Of a stretch of 31,983 bases of DNA, positions 14,924 through 24,277 are shown piece after piece. The notes under the pieces are model-generated. The model did not search any database and was not told the DNA's origin. It saw only the letters and a program-made list of their open reading frames with translations. The position numbers and the translations under genes are program-made. The DNA comes from Betaproteobacteria bacterium. GTDB lineage: Bacteria; Pseudomonadota; Gammaproteobacteria; Burkholderiales; Casimicrobiaceae. The DNA lies in the NCBI GenBank assembly GCA_016717855.1, contig JADKEV010000047.1, forward strand, positions 1 through 31,983, given 5' to 3'. Each line of letters starts with the position of its first letter. The first letter of the stretch is position 1.

Positions 14924-17164
14924 ATGGGATTCCGGCTATGGCGACTTCTACTCATTTCCTCGGCAGCATGGCTGGCTACGGCCGCCGGCGCCCAGTCCAT
15001 CGAGGGCGTGCTGATGCCGGGCAAGGTCATCGCGGGCCATGCGAAGTACGAGCAGGAGTGCGGGAACTGCCATGTGAAGTTCGACAAGGCGGCGCAGGAC
15101 AAGCTGTGCCTGGACTGCCACAAGGATGTCGCCCGTGACGTCGGCGCGAAACAGGGATTCCATGGCCGCTCGAAGCCGGAGCCATGCCGCACCTGTCACA
15201 CCGATCACAAGGGACGCGACGTGAACATCGCGCGCTTCGACGAAAAGGCGTTCGACCACGCGAAGACGGACTTCCTGCTCGCCGGGGCGCATCCGCGCGT
15301 CGAGTGCAAGGCCTGCCACGCCCCGGGCAAGAAGTTCCGCGACGCGCCAGGGGCCTGCAACGACTGCCACCGCAAGGACGACAAGCACAAGGGATCGCTC
15401 GGGGTGAAGTGCGCCGATTGTCACACCCAGACGGCGTGGAAGGAGACCCGCTTCGACCACGGCAAGACACGTTTCGCGCTGAGCTTCAAGCACGTAGACG
15501 TCGCCTGCAAGGATTGCCACAAGAACAACATCTACAACAACGCGCCGACGACCTGCGTCGGCTGCCACAAGAAGGATGACAAGCAGCACCGGGGCCGGCT
15601 GGGCGACAAGTGCGAGTCCTGTCACACGGCGAAGGACTGGAAGGAGTCGACGTTCCAGCACGACCGCGACACGAAGTACCCGTTGCAGGGCAAGCACCGC
15701 ACCGCGAAGTGCGAGACCTGCCACGCCGCGCCGCCCGCGCGCGAGAAGACCCCGACGGCCTGCGTCGCGTGCCACAAGAAGGACGACAAGCAGCACCGGG
15801 GCCGGCTGGGCGACAAGTGCGAGTCCTGCCACACGGCGAAGGACTGGAAGGAGTCGACGTTCCAGCACGACCGCGACACGAAGTATCCGTTGCAGGGCAA
15901 GCACCGCACCGCGAAGTGCGAGAGCTGCCACGCCGCGCCGCCCGCGCGCGAGAAGACCCCGACGGCCTGCGTCGCGTGCCACAAGAAGGACGATAAGCAG
16001 CACCAGGGCCGGCTGGGCGACAAGTGCGAGTCGTGCCACACGACGAAAGACTGGAAGGAATCGAAGTTCCAGCACGACCGCGACACGAAGTACCCGCTGC
16101 GCGGCAAGCACCGCACGGCGAAGTGCGAAACCTGCCACACGGCATCACCGGGGCTCGCCAGGACGCCGACGACATGCGCGGCCTGCCACAAGGCCGACGA
16201 CAAGCACAACGGGACGCTGGGCACCGAGTGCGCCAGTTGCCACACGGAGCGCGACTGGAAAGAGGCAAAGTACGACCACGAGCTGTCGGACTTCAAGCTG
16301 CGCGGCAAGCACCGCGATGTCGAGTGCAAGGATTGCCATCGCGATCCGAAGAGCTACAAGGGCACGCCGCAGACCTGCATCGGCTGCCACAAGAAGGACG
16401 ACACGCACAAGGACCGCTATGGCGACAAGTGCGCGACCTGCCACACCGAGAAGACATGGCCGGAAATCGTCTTCCGCCACGACCGCGACACCAAATACGC
16501 TCTGACCGGCAGGCATGTGAGCGTGAAGTGCGACACCTGCCATACGGGACACGTGTATCGCGACAAGCTCGCGACGGATTGCTACGCCTGCCATCGCAAG
16601 GACGACAAGCATCGCGAGCAGCTCGGCCTGAAGTGCGAGCAGTGCCACGACACGACCGACTGGAAGAAGACGGTGCGCTTCGATCACAACAAGTCGCGGT
16701 TTCCGCTGCTGGGGCGGCACGCGCGCGTGGAGTGCAAGGCCTGCCACGCTTCGCCTGCGTTCAAAGACGCAAAAGTCGAGTGCGTCGCGTGCCACGAGAA
16801 GGAAGACACCCACAAACGCACGCTCGGCACCGATTGCGGGGTGTGCCACAACGCGCGCGACTGGAAGATCTGGGACTTCGATCACGGCCGGAAGACGAAA
16901 TTCGCGCTCGAGGCCGCGCATCGTCCACTCGCCTGCGCCAGTTGCCACAAGAGGCCCGCGGCCGCAGACGGCAAGGTGCCGGCGCTGGGTACGACATGCG
17001 GCGTCTGCCACCAGGCCGATGACATCCACTACGGCGCGTTCGGGTCGCAGTGCGAACGCTGCCATACCGCCGTTTCGTGGCGCGACATCAGGGTGCTGCG
17101 CGACAGGCTTTCCATCCCACAGCCGCCCGCGGGCAACGCAGCACGAACAGGAGCACGACCATGA
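14924..17164 (+). CDS. 30-heme c-type cytochrome (cytochrome c3/c7-like repeats)
   Basis: This is an exported multiheme cytochrome of 746 residues. A signal peptide (MGFRLWRLLLISS...) is probably cleaved after TAAGA. I count 30 CxxCH heme-binding motifs, roughly one per 24 residues. The middle consists of 69-residue triheme repeats (pattern CxxCHKKDDKxHxGxLGxKC, then CHxxxDWKExxFxHDRDTKY and GKHRxxKCxxCH). Each repeat has three extra histidines (KQH, FQH, GKH) that could supply the distal ligands of its three hemes. It lacks a lipobox and is probably periplasmic. Its stop overlaps the start of the giant cytochrome (ATGA), so the two are translationally coupled. The CxxCH count is certain. Electron-transfer partners are inferred. 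Confidence 0.93.
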   Translation: MGFRLWRLLLISSAAWLATAAGAQSIEGVLMPGKVIAGHAKYEQECGNCHVKFDKAAQDKLCLDCHKDVARDVGAKQGFHGRSKPEPCRTCHTDHKGRDVNIARFDEKAFDHAKTDFLLAGAHPRVECKACHAPGKKFRDAPGACNDCHRKDDKHKGSLGVKCADCHTQTAWKETRFDHGKTRFALSFKHVDVACKDCHKNNIYNNAPTTCVGCHKKDDKQHRGRLGDKCESCHTAKDWKESTFQHDRDTKYPLQGKHRTAKCETCHAAPPAREKTPTACVACHKKDDKQHRGRLGDKCESCHTAKDWKESTFQHDRDTKYPLQGKHRTAKCESCHAAPPAREKTPTACVACHKKDDKQHQGRLGDKCESCHTTKDWKESKFQHDRDTKYPLRGKHRTAKCETCHTASPGLARTPTTCAACHKADDKHNGTLGTECASCHTERDWKEAKYDHELSDFKLRGKHRDVECKDCHRDPKSYKGTPQTCIGCHKKDDTHKDRYGDKCATCHTEKTWPEIVFRHDRDTKYALTGRHVSVKCDTCHTGHVYRDKLATDCYACHRKDDKHREQLGLKCEQCHDTTDWKKTVRFDHNKSRFPLLGRHARVECKACHASPAFKDAKVECVACHEKEDTHKRTLGTDCGVCHNARDWKIWDFDHGRKTKFALEAAHRPLACASCHKRPAAADGKVPALGTTCGVCHQADDIHYGAFGSQCERCHTAVSWRDIRVLRDRLSIPQPPAGNAARTGARP
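15566..16393 (+). repeat. 207-bp in-frame tandem repeat inside the 30-heme gene
   Basis: The CACAA that follows each third heme motif recurs at 15566, 15773, 15980 and 16187, exactly 207 bp (69 codons) apart. The first two units are nearly identical at the DNA level, including codon choice, while later ones diverge. This indicates recent duplication of a triheme module. Confidence 0.8.
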
Positions 17165-20100
17165 GAACTTACCGTTCGGGGTCCGTTTGCAACATCGCGA
17201 ACCTGCGTGGGGCCATCCCGGTTGCCGCCGCGATCCTCGTCGCGGCGCTGGTGTTCCTGCTTGCGGCAGGCGGCGCCGCGGCGCAGAGCACGGTCCGGGC
17301 GACGACCGTGGCGGAGCACCTGACAACCGGCTTTCCGCTGGTTGGCGCGCACGAGAGGGTTCCCTGCGAAACCTGCCACGTGCGCGGCGTATTCAAGGGG
17401 ACGCAGAAGACCTGCGAAGGCTGCCATGGGGCCGGCAGCCGCGGCAGCAGCGTGACCATGCCGCAGGCGCACGTGCCGACGACGCAGCCGTGCAGCACGT
17501 GCCACAACACGACTACTTTCGCCGGCGCCAAGTTCAATCACCTGGGTCAGCCCGCGGGCTCCTGCACGACATGCCACAACGGCACCACGGCCAAGGGCAA
17601 GACCCCGAATCACCTCGCCACGGCGGCATCCTGCGATCAGTGCCACCGCACCACGGGCTGGGTTCCCGTCACCTTCAACCACAGCGCTGTGGTGCCCGGT
17701 TCGTGCGCGAGTTGCCACAATGGCAGCAACGCCAAGGGCAAGTCGGCGACGCACCTGCCGACCGCGGCGGCATGCGACACGTGCCACCAGACGAGCACAT
17801 GGAGCGGCGCGAAGTACGACCACCGCCTGGCGGCACCGGGATCATGCCTGACCTGTCACAACGGGACGACGGCGAAGGGCAAGTCGGCGAATCACCTGCC
17901 GACGACCGCGGCGTGCGATTTGTGCCATCGCACGACTGGCTGGACGCCGGCGACGTTCTCGCACAGCGGCATCGCAACGGGCACCTGCGCGACCTGCCAC
18001 AACGGATCTTTGGCGAAAGGCAAGGCGTCGAATCACCTGCCGACGACCGCGGCGTGCGACCAGTGCCACCGGACGAACGCCTGGACGCCGGCGACGTTCA
18101 GCCACGCCAGCGTCGTGGCGACCCCATGCGCGACCTGCCACAACGGGACGATGGCGAAGGGGAAAGCGGCGAATCACCTGCCGACGACCGCGGCGTGCGA
18201 CCAGTGCCACCGGACCAGCGGCTGGACGCCGGCGACGTTCAGCCACGCCAGCGTCGTGGTGGGCACCTGCGCGACCTGCCACAACGGGTCGATGGCGAAG
18301 GGCAAGTCGGCGAATCACCTGCCGACGACCGCATCGTGCGACCTGTGTCATCGCACGGACAGCTATACGCCGGCAACGTTTTCGCACGCCGGGATTGCAA
18401 CCGGTACTTGCGCGACCTGCCACAACGGGTCGCTGGCGAAGGGCAAGTCGGCGAATCACCTGCCGACGACAGCGGCGTGCGACCAGTGCCACCGGACCAG
18501 CGGCTGGACGCCGGCGACGTTCAGCCATGCCAGTGTCGCGTCGGGCACGTGCGCGACCTGCCACAACGGCACGACCGCGGGGCAAGGCGTCGAACCACCT
18601 GCCGACGACGGCGGCGTGCGACCAGTGTCACCGGACCAGCGGCTGGACGCCGGCGACGTTCTCGCATACCGGGATCACGCCCGGGACGTGCGCGACCTGT
18701 CACAACGGGACGACGGCACGGGGCAAGGCGTCGAATCACGTTCCGACCACTGCCTCTTGCGATGAGTGCCATCGGACCACGGGGTGGACGCCGGCCACGT
18801 TCAGCCACGCGAGCGTGACGCCGGGGACTTGCGCGACGTGCCATAACGGGACGACGGCGCGCGGCAAGGCATCGAACCACCTGCCGACGACGGCGGCGTG
18901 CGACCAGTGTCACCGGACCAGCGGCTGGACGCCGGCGACGTTCTCGCACGCCGGAATTGCGTCGGGAACGTGCGCGACCTGTCACAACGGGACGACGGCG
19001 CGCGGCAAGGCATCGAACCACCTGCCAACGACCGCGGCCTGCGACCAGTGTCACCGCACCACCGGCTGGACGCCGGCGACCTTCTCGCACACCGGGATCA
19101 CGCCAGGGACGTGCGCGACCTGTCACAACGGGACGACGGCACGGGGCAAGGCGTCGAACCACGTTCCGACCACTGCCTCTTGCGATGAGTGCCATCGGAC
19201 CACGGGGTGGACGCCGGCCACGTTCAGCCACGCGAGCGTGACGCCGGGGACCTGCGCGACCTGCCACAACGGGACGACGGCGCGGGGCAAGGCATCCAAC
19301 CACCTGCCGACGACGGCGGCGTGCGACCAGTGTCACCGGACCAGCGGCTGGACGCCGGCGACGTTCTCGCACGCCGGAATTGCGTCGGGAACGTGCGCGA
19401 CCTGCCACAACGGGACAACCGCGCGGGGCAAGGCGTCGAACCACCTGCCGACGACCGCGGCCTGTGATCTGTGTCACCGCACGACCGGCTGGACGCCGGC
19501 GACGTTCACCCACGCGGGGTGACGCCGGGACCTGCGCGACCTGCCACAACGGGACCACGGCACGGGCAAGGCATCGAACCACCTGCCGACGACCGCGGCC
19601 TGCGACCACTGCCACCGCACACCGGCTGGACGCCGGCCACGTTCAGCCACGCGAGCGTGACGCCGGGGACTTGCGCGACGTGTCATAACGGGACGACCGC
19701 ACGGGGCAAGCCGTCGAACCACCTGCCGACGACCGCAGCGTGTGACCAGTGTCACCGGACCACCGGCTGGACGCCGGCTACGTTCAGCCACGCGGCGTGA
19801 CGCCGGGTACGTGCGCGACCTGCCACAACGGGACAACCGCGCGGGGCAAGGCATCAAACCACCTGCCGACGACCGCGGCCTGCGACCAATGTCACCGCAC
19901 GACCGGCTGGACGCCGGCCACGTTCAGCCACGCGAGCGTGACGCCAGGCACTTGCGCGACGTGCCATAACGGGACTACGGCACGGGGCAAGGCATCGAAC
20001 CACCTGCCGACGACCGCGGCCTGCGACCAATGCCACCGCACGACCGGCTGGACGCCGGCCACGTTCAGCCACGCGAGCGTGACGCCGGGTACCTGCGCGA

Positions 20101-21476
20101 CGTGCCATAACGGGACGACGGCGCGCGGCAAGGCATCAAACCACCTGCCGACGACCGCGGCCTGCGACCAATGTCACCGCACGACCGGCTGGACGCCGGC
20201 CACGTTCAGCCACGCGAGCGTGACGCCAGGCACTTGCGCGACGTGCCATAACGGGACGACCGCGCGCGGGAAGCCGTCGAACCACCTGCCGACGACCGCG
20301 GCCTGCGACCAATGTCACCGCACCACCGGCTGGACGCCGGCCACCTTCACCCACAGTGGCGTGACGCCGGGCACGTGCGCGACCTGCCACAACGGGACGA
20401 CGGCGCGGGGCAAGGCGTCGAACCACCTGCCGACGACCCTGGCCTGCGACCAATGTCATCGCACGACCGGCTGGACGCCCGCCACCTTCACCCACACCGG
20501 CGTGACGCCGGGCTCGTGCGCGACCTGTCACAACGGGACGACCGCGCGCGGGAAGCCGTCGAACCACCTGCCGACGACCTTGGCCTGCGACCAGTGTCAC
20601 CGCACCACGGGCTGGACCCCTGCCACCTTCACCCACACCGGCGTTACGCCGGGCTCGTGCGCGACCTGTCATAACGGGACGACCGCGCGCGGGAAGCCGT
20701 CGAACCACCTGCCGACGACCTTGGCCTGCGACCAGTGTCACCGCACCACGGGCTGGACCCCTGCCACCTTCACCCACACTGGCGTTACGCCGGGCTCGTG
20801 CGCGACCTGCCACAACGGGACGACCGCGCGCGGGAAGCCGTCGAACCACCTGCCGACGACCCTGGCCTGCGACCAATGTCATCGCACCACCGGCTGGACC
20901 CCCGCCACCTTCACCCACACCGGCGTCACGCCGGGCTCGTGCGCGACCTGCCATAACGGGACGACCGCACGCGGGAAGCCGTCGAACCACCTGCCGACGA
21001 CCCTGGCCTGCGACCAGTGCCACCGCACCACCGCATGGACGCCCGCGACTTTCACCCACACGGGAGTCGTCGCCGGAACGTGCCTGACCTGCCACAACGG
21101 GACGACCGCGCGCGGCAAGCCATCAGGACACTTGCCGACGACCGCTTCGTGCGACGCCTGCCATCGGATCACCGCGTGGACGCCCGCCACGTTCAGCCAC
21201 ACCGGCGTGGCGCCGGGCACCTGCCTGACCTGCCACAACGGAACGGCGGCGCGCGGCAAGCCGACGAACCACGTGCCGACGACACAGTCCTGCGACGTCT
21301 GCCATCGCACCACTGGCTGGTCGCCGGCGACATTCAGCCACACGGGCATCGCGCCGGGCACCTGCGCGACGTGCCACAACGGCGTCATCGCCAGGGGCAA
21401 GCCGCGCGACCACCCGACGACGAACGCGTCCTGCGACGCCAGCGGCTGCCACAACACCAGGACCTTCGACCGATGA
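17161..21476 (+). CDS. Giant ~59-heme c-type cytochrome of 47-residue diheme repeats (frameshifted)
   Basis: This exported cytochrome has a signal peptide ending near AAAQS. As written the frame is broken by small deletions at about 18577-18582 (2 nt), 19519, 19529, 19566, 19621 and 19795 (1 nt each). Restoring seven bases gives about 1,440 residues without another stop. The corrected protein has 58 CxxCH motifs plus a final CDASGCH (CX4CH). From about 17560 to 21440 it repeats a 47-residue, two-heme unit: CATCHNGTTARGKASNHLP, then TTAACDQCHRTTGWTPATFSH plus a spacer. Each unit holds exactly two other histidines, in NHLP and FSH. ATG 17161 overlaps the previous stop by ATGA. It is probably periplasmic or extracellular and electron-conducting. 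The frameshifts may be consensus errors. Confidence 0.85.
17560..21440 (+). repeat. 141-bp tandem repeat array encoding diheme units
   Basis: Some 27 copies of a 141-bp unit run head to tail. Copies between about 20450 and 20960 differ by only a few bases. A three-unit block of 423 bp is also duplicated: sequence from about 18658 (TTCTCGCATACCGGGATC) recurs at about 19081 nearly unchanged. Edge copies (17560-18100 and 21030-21440) are more divergent, as expected for arrays homogenised from the centre by recombination. Confidence 0.85.
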
Positions 21477-21559
21477 GATCAGGCGCGCGTAGTTGCGGTG
21501 GCCAGCGCCGCGACGTCCTGACCAGCACACCAATTGTCGTACTTCGAGGAGCAGGGTAA

Positions 21560-23704
21560 ATGAAAAAGAAGAATTGGATCCGGGCCGGCCGGGCGGCGCT
21601 GATGGCGCTGCTTTGCTTCGCGGGAAGCGCGCTGGCGCAAGTGCTGGACACCGTGGAAGTCACCGCGGACGGCGGGAACGCCATTGTCCGCATCCGGTTC
21701 GGGTTACAGATCCAGTACCTGCGTGTCACGCCGGCGAGCAGCGGCAACGCGCTGCGCGTGTTTTTCCAGATCACGGGCGCCGACGATTCGGGGACGGCCA
21801 ACGCGGTGATTGAGGAGGAGCGGCGTGCGCCGCCCACCGACCTGGTGCCGAAGTTCCACGTGCGCTATCCATCGCAGCCGCCGGCGGTCCAGCGGCGGAT
21901 CGAGATTGACTTCGACGCGCCGGTGAACTTCCGCATCCGGCAGGAGAGCAACAACACGCTGGCGGTGCTGATTCCGCTGACCGAGGAGCAGATCGCCAGG
22001 CTCCGGCCGCCGAAGCCGGCGGGGGTGGTGGTGCCGCCGGTGGCCGGCATGGCGCCGCCACAGTCCGACATGGACAAACAGGCTGCGCCGCTGTTCGAGG
22101 AAGGGCGCGCGGCGCTGGCCGCAGGCGAATTCGAGAAGGCCACGCTGGCCCTGAACCGTGTGCTCAACCTGCCGCCCAACCAGTACACGCAGGTGGCGCA
22201 GGAACTGATCGGCCTGGCGCGCGAAAAGGACGGAGATGTCCGCAGGGCGAGGGCCGAATACGAGCTCTACCTCAAGCTCTATCCCGACGGCGAGGCCGCG
22301 ACGCGGACGCGCCAGCGGCTGGCCGCGTTGCAGGCCTTGCCGGTGTTGCCTGCGGGGTCGTTTGCGGCGCGCACGCCGCAGACCACCTACTGGGGCAGCG
22401 TATCGCAGTACTACTACGGCGGCCAGTCGCGCGCGACAACGACGACTACGACCATCACGCCGGCCACCAATGCGACGACGCTGGACACGCTGAACATGGA
22501 CCGGACCGACCAGTCGCAGCTGGTGAACACCATCGATTTGACCGGCCGCTATCGCGACGCGAACTGGGACAACCGCGTGGTGCTGCGCGAGCAGTACACG
22601 GCGAACTTCCTCAAGGGGAAGGACAACCGCCAGTATCTGAACAACTTCTATGGCGATTTCAAGTACCTCCCGCAACAGCTGTCGGCCAGGCTGGGGCGCC
22701 AGTCCGCGACCAGCGGCGGCGTGCTCGGGCGTTTCGACGGCGGCACTGCGGGCTGGGGTTTCGCGCCCCACTGGCGGGTCAATGTGACGGCAGGGCAACC
22801 GGTAGACTCGGTCCCCGGCGCGGAGAAGAAATTCTACGGCGCCAGCCTGGACGCCGAAAATCTCGGCGAACGCTGGAGCGCGAACTTGTTCGCGATCCGG
22901 CAGGTCGTCGGCAGCCGCGAGGACCGCACCGGCGTGGGCGGCGAGTTGCGCTACTTCGACCCGCAACGCAACGTCTATTCGCTGTTCGACTACGACCCGA
23001 CCTTCAAGGTCGTCAACGTTGGCATGGTGCAGGGCAGCTGGCAGCTCAGTCCCGCGACGGCGCTGAACTTCATCGCCGACTACCGCCGCACGCCGACGCT
23101 GCAGCTCACCAACGCGATGCTGATCGACCAGACCGTGTCGCTGGACACGCTGATCGCCGAGAAAGGACTGGCCGGCGTGCGCGACCAGGCGAAGGCGCTG
23201 ACGCCGCTTTCGAAGGTATTCCTCGCCGGCATCACCCAGCAGTTGTCGCCGCGCTGGCAGGTGGGTTTCGACTTCCGGGCGGCGAGCCTGACCGGCACGC
23301 CGGCCATCGGCATCCTGCCGGCGACGCCGGGCACCGGCACCGTCTATGCCTATACGCTGCAGGCGATCGGCAACGGCCTCACGCCCTTGCAGGACATACT
23401 GGTGGTCAGCGCCAGCCACCTCAACGGCAAACTCAACGATGCGCAGCAGGCCAGCATCGACTACCGTTTCGTGATCTTCAAGGATCTGGTCGTCGAGCCC
23501 ATCCTGCGCTGGTACCGGCAAACGGACTCGCTGGGAGTGCGCCTGACGCGGACGACGCCGAGCCTCAAGCTCGTGTACCGGATCAAGGACCGCTTTTCCA
23601 TCGAGGCGGAGGCCGACATGGAGTTCTCGCGCACGGTCGGCCCGCTGATCGACGAAGACATCACCCGGCGCTTCTACTACATAGGCTGGCGCTGGGATTT
23701 CTGA
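21560..23704 (+). CDS. Outer-membrane beta-barrel with periplasmic beta and TPR modules
   Basis: This is an exported protein of 714 residues. A signal peptide (MKKKNWIRAGRAALMALLCF) is cleaved near ALA|QV. Residues 28-140 form a beta-rich module resembling the AMIN-like domains of envelope proteins. A Pro-rich linker follows (about 148-168), then TPR-like helices at 175-255 (FEEGRAALAAGEFEKATLAL). From about 275 to the end come alternating amphipathic strands rich in Tyr, Arg and Gln, and the chain ends WRWDF, a C-terminal Phe signal for BAM-mediated insertion. GAGGAG precedes the ATG. The position right after two giant cytochromes makes it a candidate outer-membrane conduit, or a secretion or docking factor for them. 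No sequence similarity to MtrB was recognised. Confidence 0.78.
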   Translation: MKKKNWIRAGRAALMALLCFAGSALAQVLDTVEVTADGGNAIVRIRFGLQIQYLRVTPASSGNALRVFFQITGADDSGTANAVIEEERRAPPTDLVPKFHVRYPSQPPAVQRRIEIDFDAPVNFRIRQESNNTLAVLIPLTEEQIARLRPPKPAGVVVPPVAGMAPPQSDMDKQAAPLFEEGRAALAAGEFEKATLALNRVLNLPPNQYTQVAQELIGLAREKDGDVRRARAEYELYLKLYPDGEAATRTRQRLAALQALPVLPAGSFAARTPQTTYWGSVSQYYYGGQSRATTTTTTITPATNATTLDTLNMDRTDQSQLVNTIDLTGRYRDANWDNRVVLREQYTANFLKGKDNRQYLNNFYGDFKYLPQQLSARLGRQSATSGGVLGRFDGGTAGWGFAPHWRVNVTAGQPVDSVPGAEKKFYGASLDAENLGERWSANLFAIRQVVGSREDRTGVGGELRYFDPQRNVYSLFDYDPTFKVVNVGMVQGSWQLSPATALNFIADYRRTPTLQLTNAMLIDQTVSLDTLIAEKGLAGVRDQAKALTPLSKVFLAGITQQLSPRWQVGFDFRAASLTGTPAIGILPATPGTGTVYAYTLQAIGNGLTPLQDILVVSASHLNGKLNDAQQASIDYRFVIFKDLVVEPILRWYRQTDSLGVRLTRTTPSLKLVYRIKDRFSIEAEADMEFSRTVGPLIDEDITRRFYYIGWRWDF

Positions 23705-23720
23705 CCCTGAAGGATTACCG

Positions 23721-24203
23721 ATGACAACGAACAAGATGCGCAACCTTGCCGTGATCGCGATCATCGCGGCCGGCGTGGCCGGCAGCGGCGTGCTCCTCTA
23801 CCGCAATCTGGACTCGCGTCCTCCGGCCGGCGCAGGCATGTCCGCGCCGCCTGCGGCGATGGGCGCCGGTCCCGGCGCGAAGGCCGGCGAATCCGCGATG
23901 GCAGCGGCGACGATGCGCGAACTGGCCGCGGCAGTTGGTGCGGGCGCACCCAAGGCGCCTGCAGCATCGGCGGAGCCGTTGCCGACCATCGATGTTGCCG
24001 CCGAACGGATGGCGAAACGGCTGCAGGCAAGCGGCGGGACCGGCGACGAATGGGCGCTGCTCGCACGCACGTATGTGGAGATGAAACGCTACCCGGACGC
24101 TGTCGGCGCCTACGCCCGCGCACTCGAGAAGATGCCCGGGAACGAGATGCTGTTGACGGAGCAGGCCTTCGCGCGCGCGGCGGGCGGCGTGGCGGCGCGC
24201 TGA
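23721..24203 (+). CDS. Membrane-anchored TPR protein, CcmH/NrfG-like
   Basis: This protein has 160 residues. An N-terminal hydrophobic helix (NLAVIAIIAAGVAGSGVLLY) anchors it, and an Ala/Pro/Gly-rich linker (about 30-85) leads to one or two TPR units (WALLARTYVEMKRYPDAVGA then YARALEKMPGNEMLL). This resembles the C-terminal TPR part of CcmH/CycH/NrfG, which presents apocytochrome CxxCH segments to the heme lyase. It is 16 bp after the barrel gene, with AAGGA before the ATG, and is the last gene of the cytochrome operon. A role as a dedicated maturation factor for the multiheme proteins is plausible but unproven. Confidence 0.72.
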   Translation: MTTNKMRNLAVIAIIAAGVAGSGVLLYRNLDSRPPAGAGMSAPPAAMGAGPGAKAGESAMAAATMRELAAAVGAGAPKAPAASAEPLPTIDVAAERMAKRLQASGGTGDEWALLARTYVEMKRYPDAVGAYARALEKMPGNEMLLTEQAFARAAGGVAAR

Positions 24204-24209
24204 GCAGAA

Positions 24210-24226
24210 GCCGGGACGCCCCCGGC
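24210..24226. terminator. GC hairpin between convergent operons
   Basis: GCCGGG-ACGCC-CCCGGC forms a six-pair stem with a five-base loop 7 bp after the TPR gene stop and between convergent genes. No T-tract follows, so intrinsic termination is uncertain. Confidence 0.3.
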
Positions 24227-24277
24227 CCCGGCAGCCGCGGCCAATCGCTGCGGTCTGCCGGGACGATTACGAATCCA

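Noticed and set aside
14948..16329. Long minus-strand open frames opposite the cytochrome genes
   Set aside because: They are mirror images of the repetitive GC-rich coding strand, made of Arg/Ala/Val-rich low-complexity sequence without start signals or family motifs.
20136..21095. Repetitive minus-strand open frame opposite the 59-heme array
   Set aside because: It is periodic only because the coding strand repeats every 141 bp. No ribosome-binding site is seen and the composition is implausible.
17560..21440. Possible CRISPR array because of regular repeats
   Set aside because: The 141-bp units have no unique spacers, stay in frame, and encode CxxCH heme sites. No cas genes are nearby.
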